DNA from: Enterovirga rhinocerotis
GTDB lineage: Bacteria; Pseudomonadota; Alphaproteobacteria; Rhizobiales; Beijerinckiaceae
Direction: 5' to 3'
DNA: 64,000 nt
Assembly: GCF_004363955.1 (NCBI RefSeq)
Contig: NZ_SNZR01000011.1
Span: 682,001-746,000 of the forward strand
Part shown: positions 24,086 through 32,196 of the stretch, piece by piece
Layout of the letters: every line of letters starts with the position of its first letter
Position numbering within the stretch: the stretch's first letter is position 1
The notes under the pieces: model-generated
The model's input: the letters and a program-made list of their open reading frames with translations, nothing else
Told to the model about the DNA's origin: nothing
Database searches by the model: none
Position numbers and translations under genes: made by a program

Positions 24086-25546
24086 TCAGGCCGCCTGCTT
24101 CATCGCCTCGCCGAGCGCCTTCGCCTCCCGCAGGTCGGCGACGAAGCGGTCATAGGCCTCGCGTTTCGCGGCCTCGTCCGGCAGGCGGAGGAGGTAGGAG
24201 GGGTGCACGGTCACGAAGCCGGGCCTCTCGTGCAGGAAGGTCGCGGGGCCGCGCGCCTTCGTGACCGGCACGGCCTTGCCGGCGAGGGCCAGCACGGCCG
24301 TCGCGCCGAGCGCGACAACGAGCGTCGGCGCGACGAGATCGAGCTCCCGCTCGAGCCACCAGCGATAATGCGCGACCTCGCCGGTCGTCGGCTTCTGGTG
24401 CAGGCGGCGCTTGCCGCGCTGCTCGAATTTGAAATGCTTCACCGCGTTGGTGAGATATGCGCGGGTCCGGTCGATCCCGGCCTCCGCGAAGGCGCGGTCG
24501 AGCAGGCGGCCGGCCGGGCCGACGAAGGGGCGACCCTGGAGGTCCTCCTCGTCGCCCGGCTGCTCGCCGACGAAGGCGATGCCGGGATGGTTCGGGCCTT
24601 CCCCGAACACGGCCTGGGTCGCGCCGGGAACGAGCGGCCCGGCCTTGGCGATCAGGCCGTTCAACTCGGCGAGGGAGCGCGGCGCCTGGTCGTGCATCAC
24701 GGCGAGGGCGGCGGCCGGCATGCGCTTCTTCGGCATCGTCGGCTCCGTCTCGATCATGGCGAGGGCCCGCGGCTGCGCCCGGCGCACGAGATCGGGGATC
24801 GCCGCCGCTTCCGGCAGGTTGTGCCAGTACTTCTTCGCCATATGCGAGCGCATGAGCGTCGGATTGGTGCGGGCCGGATTGAAGATCGCGGCGTAGTAAT
24901 CCGTCCAGCCGGTCTCGAAGGCATCCGAGGAGGGCGCGTCTTCGCGCCGTCCGGGCGGGCCGAAGGCGAGGTCGCGGCCGTTCCAGCCGGCCGTGCCGAC
25001 GGGAGTCGCGATCAGCCAGTCGAAGCCGCCGAAGCGGTCGACGAAGAAGGGCGTCGCCGCTTCGAGGATGAAATGGTCGGGCTCGAACCAGGCCGCGTAG
25101 CGCTCGCGCCGGCGAGGCTCCTCTGCTCCCGGCTGCTCCTCCGGGAGCGCCTCCTCGCCGCCGACCCGGCGGAAGCGCAGATAGGCGTGCATCTTGTGGA
25201 TGTCCCGCCGCACGGCGCGCGCCATCAGCCCAAGGCGGTGGACGACCGGGTCGCTCGCAATCTCGAGGAGGCCGCGCTCGCCCCGCAGGATGCGCCAGAT
25301 CGCGGCATAGAGGAGCGCGTAGCGCTCGGGATCGCGATGCGGCACGACCTCCCGCGCCAGCGTTCCGAGGGCGCGCGGAAGCTGGAGCGGGGGCACCTCC
25401 GCCGGCGCTTCGCCGCCGAACAGCTCCGCCTGCGGGCCGCTCTCCCAGACGACGTCCTCGGGCAGGGCGCCCTCCGCGACGAGCGTCCGGGCGGCGAGGC
25501 GGAAGCCGTCGAGATCGGCGCCGTCGGCGAGGGCGATCCGGCGCAT
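24086..25546 (-). CDS. UdgX-family uracil-DNA glycosylase fused to DUF4130 domain
   Basis: A 486-residue fusion. Residues 1-255 are the DUF4130/TIGR03915 domain; residues 285-486 are a UdgX-type uracil-DNA glycosylase that bonds covalently to uracil-containing DNA. Visible motifs are GEQPGDEEDLQGRPFVGPAG (327-346), TNAVKHFKF, the UdgX R-loop KRRLHQ with the expected nucleophile His383, and HPSYLLR (448-454). The protein contains no cysteine at all, so it lacks the 4Fe-4S cluster known from mycobacterial UdgX. It starts one base after the radical-SAM gene ends, and the pair is preceded by an SOS box. Confidence 0.92.
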   Translation of the reverse strand: MRRIALADGADLDGFRLAARTLVAEGALPEDVVWESGPQAELFGGEAPAEVPPLQLPRALGTLAREVVPHRDPERYALLYAAIWRILRGERGLLEIASDPVVHRLGLMARAVRRDIHKMHAYLRFRRVGGEEALPEEQPGAEEPRRRERYAAWFEPDHFILEAATPFFVDRFGGFDWLIATPVGTAGWNGRDLAFGPPGRREDAPSSDAFETGWTDYYAAIFNPARTNPTLMRSHMAKKYWHNLPEAAAIPDLVRRAQPRALAMIETEPTMPKKRMPAAALAVMHDQAPRSLAELNGLIAKAGPLVPGATQAVFGEGPNHPGIAFVGEQPGDEEDLQGRPFVGPAGRLLDRAFAEAGIDRTRAYLTNAVKHFKFEQRGKRRLHQKPTTGEVAHYRWWLERELDLVAPTLVVALGATAVLALAGKAVPVTKARGPATFLHERPGFVTVHPSYLLRLPDEAAKREAYDRFVADLREAKALGEAMKQAA

Positions 25547-25547
25547 G

Positions 25548-26759
25548 TCAGAACAGGGCGAGCTGGGTCGGCGGCGGGACGAGGCGGCTGCGCAGATCGA
25601 GCCGGTCCAGCGAGCGGCCGGGATGATGATCGGCCGCGACGAGGAAGGGGAGGGCGCGCCGGAGCGCTCCGCTCAGCCGCCGGAGATCGGCGAGGCGCAG
25701 GCGCATGTGCCGCCGCGCGAGGACGATGCGGTCGACCGCCCGCTTGCCGAGGCCCGGCACGCGCAGCAGCGCCTCGCGCTCGGCGAGGTTGACGTCGACC
25801 GGGAAGCGGTGCCGGTTCTTCAAGGCCCAGGCGAGCTTCGGATCGATCTCGAGATCGAGCATCCCCGCCTCGCCGCCCGCCGCGATCTCGTCGACCTCGA
25901 AGCCGTAATGGCGCAGCAGCCAATCGGCCTGGTAGAGGCGGTTCTCGCGCTGGAGCGGCGGCGCGCGGGCGGGCAGGGCGCTGCTGGCATCGGGGATCGG
26001 GCTGAAGGCCGAATAATAGACCCGGCGCAGGTCGTAGGAGCGGTAGAGGCCCGCGCTCGTGCGCAGGACGTCATGGTCGTTCGCCTCGTCGGCGCCGACG
26101 ATGAGCTGGGTCGATTGGCCGGCGGGCGAGAAGCTGCGCCGCTCCTCCTTCGCCTCCGCGATCCGCTCCTTCATCTGGCCCATGGCGGACCGGATCGTCG
26201 GCGCCTTCTTCTCGGGCGCGTAGCGCGCAAGGCCCGATTCGGTCGGGAGTTCGAGATTGATCGAGAGCCGGTCGGCCCACAGGCCCGCCTGCTCGATCAG
26301 CCACGGGCTCGCCTCGGGAATGGTCTTCAGGTGGATGTAGCCGCGGTAGAGATGCTCCTGCCGAAGCGTCTTCGCGACGAGCAGCATCTGCTCCATCGTG
26401 TAGTCCGGCGAGCGGATGATGCCGGAGGACAGAAACAGGCCCTCGATATAGTTGCGCTTGTAGAAGGCGAGGGTGAGGTCGACGACCTCCCGCACGGAGA
26501 ACCGGGCGCGCTCGACGTTCGAGGAGCGCCGGTTGATGCAATAGGCGCAGTCGTAGAGGCAGGCGTTGGTGAGAAGGATCTTGAGCAGCGAAACGCAGCG
26601 GCCATCCGGCGTGTAGGAATGGCAGATGCCGATGGGCGTCGTCGATCCGATGCCTTCCTTGCCGCTCGACCGCTTGCTCGCCCCCGACGAGGCGCAGGAG
26701 GCGTCGTATTTGGCCGCATCGGCCAGGATGCGGAGCTTGCGATTGACCTTGGGATCCAT
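25548..26759 (-). CDS. Putative DNA modification/repair radical SAM protein
   Basis: A 403-residue radical S-adenosylmethionine enzyme of the family that accompanies UdgX/DUF4130 genes (TIGR03916-like). The cluster-binding CxxxCxxC is Cys67-Cys71-Cys74 in ACLYDCAYC, with extra cysteines at 22, 46 and 55. The C terminus carries a helix-hairpin-helix, LLRVPGLGKRAVDRIVLARR, suited to DNA binding. The chemistry on DNA is not known. It is first in a two-gene operon with the UdgX fusion and lies five bases from the SOS box at 26764-26778. Confidence 0.92.
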   Translation of the reverse strand: MDPKVNRKLRILADAAKYDASCASSGASKRSSGKEGIGSTTPIGICHSYTPDGRCVSLLKILLTNACLYDCAYCINRRSSNVERARFSVREVVDLTLAFYKRNYIEGLFLSSGIIRSPDYTMEQMLLVAKTLRQEHLYRGYIHLKTIPEASPWLIEQAGLWADRLSINLELPTESGLARYAPEKKAPTIRSAMGQMKERIAEAKEERRSFSPAGQSTQLIVGADEANDHDVLRTSAGLYRSYDLRRVYYSAFSPIPDASSALPARAPPLQRENRLYQADWLLRHYGFEVDEIAAGGEAGMLDLEIDPKLAWALKNRHRFPVDVNLAEREALLRVPGLGKRAVDRIVLARRHMRLRLADLRRLSGALRRALPFLVAADHHPGRSLDRLDLRSRLVPPPTQLALF

Positions 26760-26763
26760 CGTT

Positions 26764-26778
26764 GTTCTGTATATGTTC
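26764..26778. promoter_or_regulatory. LexA/SOS box (GTTC-N7-GTTC)
   Basis: The sequence GTTCTGTATATGTTC is an exact match to the direct-repeat SOS box of alphaproteobacterial LexA. It starts five bases upstream of the radical-SAM start codon, where LexA would block transcription of the repair operon. Confidence 0.8.
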
Positions 26779-26818
26779 CGATGGCGCCGATTTCAACGAC
26801 TCCGAGGGGACAGAGAGG

Positions 26819-26910
26819 TCGTCATTGCGAGCGCAGCGAAGCAACCCAGTCCTGTCCGCCGTGCGCCGGTCCTGGGTTGCCGCGTCGGCTGCGCCTCCTC
26901 GCATTGACGG
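26819..26910. repeat. Palindromic intergenic repeat (GCGAAGCAACCCAG type)
   Basis: GTCATTGCGAG at the left and CTCGCATTGAC at the right are inverted with one mismatch, and GCAACCCAG / CTGGGTTGC are inverted inside. This is a widespread bacterial intergenic palindrome. A relative lies inside the coding sequence at 39065-39193. The remaining bases up to 27084 hold the acpXL promoter region, with no other gene seen. Confidence 0.75.
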
Positions 26911-27084
26911 GAGGGACGCTCCGCCGGCCGCCCCCGCCCTGCACAACCCTGCTGCGCGGTTGCCGATGGGGCACCCCTCGTGTAAGGCCGGGAACGATCA
27001 CGGGGCGGTCTTGCCGGCCCCGGCGGACCTGTTTTGCGTGAGCGGGCGGTCCTGGTTCACGCAATGAATGGAGATTCGAGGCCC

Positions 27085-27366
27085 ATGTCCTCAACCTTCG
27101 ATACGGTCGCGGGCATCATTTCCGAGACCGCCGACATCCCGCGCGAGAAGATCACGCCGGAGAGCCACGCGATCGACGATCTCGGTATCGATTCGCTCGC
27201 CTTCCTCGACATCGCCTTCGCCGTCGACAAGGCCTTCGGCATCAAGCTGCCGCTGGAGAAGTGGACGCAGGAGGTCAACGAGGGCAAGGTTCCGGCCGAG
27301 GAATACTTCGTGCTGAAGAACCTCGTCGCTCGCATCGACGCGCTCGTCGCCGCCAAGACGGCCTGA
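27085..27366 (+). CDS. acpXL: Specialised acyl carrier protein for very-long-chain fatty acids
   Basis: AcpXL, 93 residues, carries the C28-type omega-1 hydroxylated chain destined for lipid A in Hyphomicrobiales. The phosphopantetheine site is Ser37 in LGIDSLAF, and the AcpXL-specific stretch [12 protein letters not shown] and EEYFVLKNL are present. GAGATTCGAGG precedes the ATG. It heads the cluster with fabZ-, fabF-, fabF- and reductase-type genes, all on the same strand. Confidence 0.95.
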   Translation: MSSTFDTVAGIISETADIPREKITPESHAIDDLGIDSLAFLDIAFAVDKAFGIKLPLEKWTQEVNEGKVPAEEYFVLKNLVARIDALVAAKTA

Positions 27367-27407
27367 TCGCGGGCCCCGCCCGCATCCCACCAAGTTGCAC
27401 GAACGAG

Positions 27408-27860
27408 ATGCGGCTCGAATATTTCGAAATGATCGACCGCGTGGTGTCGATCGATCACGAGGCCGGGCGGATCGCGGCGCGCGCGAACGTGCCGAGCGCG
27501 AGCCCGGTCTTCGAAGGTCACTTCCCCGGCCGGCCGCTGCTGCCGGGCGTGCTGATGACCGAGACGATGGCCCAGGCATCGGGCTATCTCCTCCTGTCGA
27601 AGATGGGGTTCGCGCAGATGCCGTTCCTGATGGGCGTCGACAAGGCGCGCTTCCGTGATTTCGTCGGCCCCGACGTCGTGCTCGACGTCACGGCCGAGAT
27701 CGAGCACGAGGGCTCGGGCTATGCCGTCACCAAGGCGTCGATCTCCGCCGGCGGCAAGAAGATCGCCGATGCCGGGCTGCGCTTCCGCGTCATGCCCTTC
27801 CCCGCCGAGATGGGGCCGCTGATGCGCGAGCGGGCGCGCGCCATCGGGCTCGAGGCCTAA
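27408..27860 (+). CDS. fabZXL: 3-hydroxyacyl-ACP dehydratase, FabZ type
   Basis: Hot-dog-fold dehydratase of 150 residues removing water from 3-hydroxyacyl-AcpXL during very-long-chain elongation. The FabZ active-site block FEGHFPGRPLLPGVLMTE is at residues 36-53, with catalytic His39; the companion acidic residue lies in ETMAQASG (about 53). Second gene of the acpXL cluster; the next gene follows after two bases. Symbol assigned by position and family. Confidence 0.9.
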   Translation: MRLEYFEMIDRVVSIDHEAGRIAARANVPSASPVFEGHFPGRPLLPGVLMTETMAQASGYLLLSKMGFAQMPFLMGVDKARFRDFVGPDVVLDVTAEIEHEGSGYAVTKASISAGGKKIADAGLRFRVMPFPAEMGPLMRERARAIGLEA

Positions 27861-27862
27861 CC

Positions 27863-29002
27863 ATGCGTCGCTCCGTTGTCGTCACCGGAATCGGCATCGT
27901 CTCCGCCCTCGGGGAGGGGATCGAGGCCCATCTCGCCGCCATCGCCGCGGGCGGGCACGGCCCGGTCAAGGCCGAGCCGCTCTCCGGCTATCCCGTCCAT
28001 GCGGTCACGCCGCTCGAATGGGATCGGCAGATCCCGAAGAAGTCCGATCAGCGGCAGATGGAGGCCTGGCAGCGGCTCGGCTGCTATGCGGCCGGCCTCG
28101 CGCTCGATGCGGCGGGCGCGAAGGAGGATCCGGCGCTCAAGGGGCGGATGCAGCTCGTGGTCGCGGCGGGCGGCGGCGAGCGCGACTTCGCCGTCGACGG
28201 CCAGATCCTGACGGGCCTGCGCGAGGCGGCCGATCCCGGCGCCTATCTCAACGAACATCTCCTGTCGGATCTCCGCCCGACGCTGTTCCTGGCGCAATTG
28301 TCGAATCTCGCCGCCGGCAACATCGCCATCGTCCACGGCGTGACCGGGGCCTCGCGCACCTTCATGGGCGAGGAATCGGCGGGCGTCGAAGCGCTCCGCA
28401 TCGCCGAGGCGCGGATCGCGGCCGGGCAGGTCGACATCATGCTCGCCGGCGGCTCCTACAATGCCGAGCGGCCCGACGGCCCGCTCATCTACGAACTCGG
28501 CGGCTTCGTCCGCCGCGACGGGTTCGCGCCCGTCGCCGAACGCGGCGATGCCGTGGGCGAGGCGGGCTTCATCCTCGGCTCGGCTGGCGCGTTCCTCGTT
28601 CTCGAAAGCGAGGAGCACGCGGCGGCGCGCGGCGCCAAGGCGCTCGCCCGCATCGAGCCGGTCGTCTCGGTCCGCACGCGGCGCGAGCCCGGCAGCGTCT
28701 CGCAGGCCTTCGGCGAGGCCTGGCCGAAGCTCGGCGCCGCGAGGCCCGACCGGGTGATCAGCGGCGCGACCGGAATCGCCCCGATCACGGCTGAGGAATC
28801 GGCCGCGCTCGATCTTCTCGCCCCGGGCGCGACGGTCAGCCATCTCGGCGACTTCATCGGGCATCCGATGGAGGCGAGCGCGCCCGCGGCGGCTGCCGTC
28901 GCGGCGGGTCTCGTCGCGAGCGGCGCCGCGCGCGACGTCGTCGCCACCTCCGTCGGTCACCGGCGCGGCGAGGGCTTGGTGCGGCTCACCGCGCCGGACT
29001 AG
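27863..29002 (+). CDS. fabF2XL: KAS-like protein lacking the catalytic cysteine
   Basis: Ketosynthase-fold protein of 379 residues. The start RRSVVVTGIGIVSALGEG and the C-terminal FIGHPMEASAPAA (in place of the His-containing GHT loop) show the fold. At the nucleophile position the sequence is VTGASRTFMGEE (160-171), so the cysteine of the usual STACSSG motif is missing. It probably acts as a chain-length factor paired with the active ketosynthase next door, like KS-beta in polyketide systems. It starts two bases after fabZ. Confidence 0.88.
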   Translation: MRRSVVVTGIGIVSALGEGIEAHLAAIAAGGHGPVKAEPLSGYPVHAVTPLEWDRQIPKKSDQRQMEAWQRLGCYAAGLALDAAGAKEDPALKGRMQLVVAAGGGERDFAVDGQILTGLREAADPGAYLNEHLLSDLRPTLFLAQLSNLAAGNIAIVHGVTGASRTFMGEESAGVEALRIAEARIAAGQVDIMLAGGSYNAERPDGPLIYELGGFVRRDGFAPVAERGDAVGEAGFILGSAGAFLVLESEEHAAARGAKALARIEPVVSVRTRREPGSVSQAFGEAWPKLGAARPDRVISGATGIAPITAEESAALDLLAPGATVSHLGDFIGHPMEASAPAAAAVAAGLVASGAARDVVATSVGHRRGEGLVRLTAPD

Positions 29003-29014
29003 ATTAGGTCCATC

Positions 29015-30298
29015 ATGACAGCCACCACGGACAGCCAGGGCCGGCCTCTCGTCGCCGTGACGGGGATCGGGCTCGTGACCTCGCTCGGGCAGGGGCGCGA
29101 CGAGAACTGGGCCGCGCTCACCGCCGGCCGTTCCGGCATCCACCGGATCCAGCGCTTCCCGATCGAGGGCCTGCGCACCTCGATCGCGGGCACGGTCGAT
29201 TTCGTCGAGGCCGAGCCCTTCTGCGCGCCCGTCCTCTCCGAGCGCTTCGCCGAACTCGCCGCCGACGAGGCGGTCGCGCAGGCGGGCCTCGGCCGCAAAG
29301 GGGATTTCCCGGGCGCGCTCTTCGTCGCCGTGCCGCCGGTCGAGCTCGACTGGCCGCAGCGCCGCGAGATCGCCGAGGCCTCGGGCCAGAGCGGCGACGT
29401 CACCTATGCCGATCTCCTGGCGGGCGCGCGCACCGGCCGCTTCGCCGCCTTCCACGAGCTCTTCCTGTTCGGCACCGTCGCCGACCGCCTGGCCGACCGG
29501 TTCGGCACCGTCGGCGTGCCGATCTCGCTCTCGACCGCCTGCTCGTCGGGCGCGACCGCGATCCAGCTCGGCGTCGAGGCGATCCGACGGGGCGAGACGG
29601 AGGCCGCGCTCTGCATCGGCACCGACGGCTCGGTGAACCCCGAATCGCTGATCCGCTTCTCGCTGCTCTCGGCGCTGTCGACGAGCAGCAACGACGATCC
29701 GGAGGGCGCGGTAAAGCCCTTCGCCAAGAACCGCGACGGCTTCATCATGGGGGAGGGGGCCGGCGCCCTCGTCCTCGAAAGCGCCGAGAGCGCCCGCGCG
29801 CGCGGCGCGACGATCCTCGGCTACGTGCTCGGCGCCGGGGAGAAGGGCGACGGCTTCCACCGCACCCGCTCGAGCCCGGACGGACGGCCGATCATCGACG
29901 CCATCCGCGACGCGATCGCGGATGCGGGCCTCGCGCCGGACGACATCGACTACGTCAACGCCCACGGCACCGGCACGCCCGAGAACGACAAGATGGAGGC
30001 GCTGGGCCTCATGGCCGTGCTCGGCGAGCGGATGAAATCCGTGCCGATCTCGTCCAACAAGTCGATGATCGGGCACACGCTGACGGCGGCGGGCGCGATC
30101 GAGGCCGCCCTGTCGCTGATGACGATCCTGAACGGACGTCTCCCGCCGACGATCAACTACGCCGTGCCCGATCCCGCCATCCCGCTCGACGTCGTGCCGA
30201 ACGAGGCGCGGGACGCGCAGGTCTCGACCGTTTTGTCGAACTCCTTCGGCTTCGGCGGCCAGAACACCTGCCTCGTCATCGCAGCGGAGCCGAGATGA
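29015..30298 (+). CDS. fabF1XL: 3-oxoacyl-ACP synthase, FabF type (active)
   Basis: Condensing enzyme of 427 residues elongating acyl-AcpXL with malonyl units. The nucleophile is Cys176 in SLSTACSSG; the two histidines are in VNAHGTGTPEND (about 315) and NKSMIGHTLTAAG (about 348). The C-terminal SNSFGFGGQN is intact. It follows the cysteine-less partner by 12 bases and overlaps the reductase by ATGA. Together the two would form an alpha/beta ketosynthase pair. Confidence 0.94.
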   Translation: MTATTDSQGRPLVAVTGIGLVTSLGQGRDENWAALTAGRSGIHRIQRFPIEGLRTSIAGTVDFVEAEPFCAPVLSERFAELAADEAVAQAGLGRKGDFPGALFVAVPPVELDWPQRREIAEASGQSGDVTYADLLAGARTGRFAAFHELFLFGTVADRLADRFGTVGVPISLSTACSSGATAIQLGVEAIRRGETEAALCIGTDGSVNPESLIRFSLLSALSTSSNDDPEGAVKPFAKNRDGFIMGEGAGALVLESAESARARGATILGYVLGAGEKGDGFHRTRSSPDGRPIIDAIRDAIADAGLAPDDIDYVNAHGTGTPENDKMEALGLMAVLGERMKSVPISSNKSMIGHTLTAAGAIEAALSLMTILNGRLPPTINYAVPDPAIPLDVVPNEARDAQVSTVLSNSFGFGGQNTCLVIAAEPR

Positions 30299-31044
30299 GA
30301 AAACGCGTCCTCGTCACCGGCGGCGCGCGCGGGGTCGGCGCCGCCATCGTGACCCATCTCGCCTCGGCCGGGTTCGACGTCGATTTCACCTTCCGCAATT
30401 CCGCCGACGAGGCGGAGGCGCTGATCGCCGCCCTGAAGGCGAGCGCGCCGGATGCGCGCGTCACCGCCCATCCTCTCGACCTCTCCGAGACGGGCTCGCT
30501 CGACATCTTCGCCGAGGCGCTCGAGGACGAAGCCTATTGGGGCCTCGTCCACAATGCCGGCCAATCCTACGACGTCCTCGCCGCCATGATGGCGCAGGAC
30601 AAGGCGGAGGCGGCGATGCAGGTGAATTTCTGGTCGCTGACGCGGCTCGCGAAATCGGTCCTGCGCGGGATGATCCGCGCGCGCGGCGGGCGCATCGTCG
30701 TCATCGGCTCCGTCGCCGCGCTCCAGGGCAATCCCGGCAACGCCGCCTATGCGGCCTCGAAGGGGGCGCTGCTCTCCTATTGCCGCACCCTCGCGGTCGA
30801 GAGCGCGAAGCGCGGCATCACCGTGAACTACGTCGCGCCGGGCTTCATCGACACCGAGATGATGGCGCCCTACGCCGCCTATCGCGCCAAGATGGAGACG
30901 CAGATCCCAGCCGGCCGCTTCGCCGCCCCGGGCGACGTCGCCGCCCTCGTCGGCTTCCTGGTGGGGCCGGGCGCCGGCTACGTCACCGGCGCCGTCCTGC
31001 CGGTCGACGGCGGCCTCTCGGCGATGCTCGGCGTGCATCGGTAG
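30295..31044 (+). CDS. 3-oxoacyl-ACP reductase-type SDR (FabG-like)
   Basis: NADPH-dependent short-chain reductase of 249 residues. The nucleotide motif is TGGARGVG (8-15), NAG is in VHNAGQS, and the catalytic Ser, Tyr and Lys are in IGSVAALQG and AAYAASKGA. The ending PVDGGLSAMLG is standard. It overlaps fabF1XL by four bases and would supply the keto-reduction step for the acpXL cluster. The cluster's usual enoyl-reductase-like adh2XL does not follow directly but lies at 37080. Confidence 0.92.
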   Translation: MRKRVLVTGGARGVGAAIVTHLASAGFDVDFTFRNSADEAEALIAALKASAPDARVTAHPLDLSETGSLDIFAEALEDEAYWGLVHNAGQSYDVLAAMMAQDKAEAAMQVNFWSLTRLAKSVLRGMIRARGGRIVVIGSVAALQGNPGNAAYAASKGALLSYCRTLAVESAKRGITVNYVAPGFIDTEMMAPYAAYRAKMETQIPAGRFAAPGDVAALVGFLVGPGAGYVTGAVLPVDGGLSAMLGVHR

Positions 31045-31098
31045 CGGAGGAAGGGCGGACCCGACGGAGGCCCGCCCGCACGTCGCGCGAAGCTCGCC

Positions 31099-32076
31099 TC
31101 AATCGGCCTTGAGCTTCGCGTCCTCGACGAGCTTCTGCCACTTCGCGCGCTCGCTCTTCAGGAAGGCTTCCGCGTCGTCCGGCGTGGTGCCGACCGGCTG
31201 GATGCCGAGCGAACGGAGGCGGTTCCCGATATCCGGGCTTTCGAGCGCCTGCTTGAGCGCGTGGTTCAGGGTCTCGATCGTCGCGGGCGGCGAGCCGGCC
31301 GGAACGAGGACCGCGTACCAGCCTTCGACGTTGAAGCCGGGAAGGCCCTGCTCGGCGACGGTCGGCACCTCGTCCCATCCCGGGCTCCGCTGCGAGGTCG
31401 TGACGGCGAGGGCTTTCAGCCGGCCGTCCTTGACGAGTTCACGGGCATTCAGAGGCGACAGGAACGCCAAGGGGACCCGGCCGGTCAGGAGGTCGGCGAT
31501 CAGGTCGTTCGTGCCCTTGTAGGGGACGTGGACCATGTCGACCCCTGCCTCGCGCTTGAACATCTCGGCGGCGAGATGGAGCGACGAGCCGTTGCCGCCC
31601 GAAGCATAGCTGAGCGCGCCCGGCTTCTCCTTCGCCAGCTTGATCAGGTCCTGGACGCTCGAGACGCCGAGCGAGGGAGTCACGACGAGCACAAGAGGGC
31701 CGGAGGCGACGATCGAGACCGCCTTCAGGCTCTCGAACTTGTACGGCACGCGGGCATAGAGATACGGGTTCACCGCATAGGCCATGGCGGGGAGGACGGC
31801 GGTGTATCCGTCCGGCTCGGCACGTGCCGCCGCGTCGACCGCGATGTTGCCGCCGGCGCCCGGCCTGTTCTCGATGATGGTCTGCTTGCCGAAGCTCTGG
31901 GTCAGCTTGTCCCCGAGCATTCTCGCCAGGATGTCGTTCGGCCCCCCGGCCGGATACGGCACGAGGATGCGGATGCCTCGATCCGGATATTCCGCTGCCG
32001 CTGGAGCCACGAAACCCGTCGATAGGAGGAGTGCGAGAACGCCGTATCCGAGGCGCCTGAGACCCTGCGAAACCAT
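31099..32076 (-). CDS. Bug/TctC family binding protein
   Basis: Periplasmic receptor of 325 residues. The signal peptide covers about residues 1-28 (GVLALLLSTGFVAPAAA), followed by YPDRGIRILVPYPAGGPNDI, IIENRPGAGGNIAVDAA and MVHVPYKGTNDLI, the family landmarks. ATG 32076 gives the standard length. It stands alone, without TctA/TctB genes, and converges on the acpXL cluster. Ligand unknown, probably a carboxylate. Confidence 0.92.
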   Translation of the reverse strand: MVSQGLRRLGYGVLALLLSTGFVAPAAAEYPDRGIRILVPYPAGGPNDILARMLGDKLTQSFGKQTIIENRPGAGGNIAVDAAARAEPDGYTAVLPAMAYAVNPYLYARVPYKFESLKAVSIVASGPLVLVVTPSLGVSSVQDLIKLAKEKPGALSYASGGNGSSLHLAAEMFKREAGVDMVHVPYKGTNDLIADLLTGRVPLAFLSPLNARELVKDGRLKALAVTTSQRSPGWDEVPTVAEQGLPGFNVEGWYAVLVPAGSPPATIETLNHALKQALESPDIGNRLRSLGIQPVGTTPDDAEAFLKSERAKWQKLVEDAKLKAD

Positions 32077-32196
32077 GTTTGAGCCCTTGACTCCAATTGT
32101 CTGCGGCCGGATCGAAAGCAAGGCTTCGGCCAGATCTGTCAAGCCGCGCGAAGGTTGCGTCGGCCGACACGCAACACGTTCGACGGCGAGGTTGAC

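Noticed and set aside
27857-30076. 739-codon open frame on the reverse strand across the acpXL cluster
   Set aside because: It is a shadow of well-defined ketosynthase genes. Its residues are Arg/Ala/Gly/Asp-rich with no domain, as high-GC DNA gives in antisense frames.
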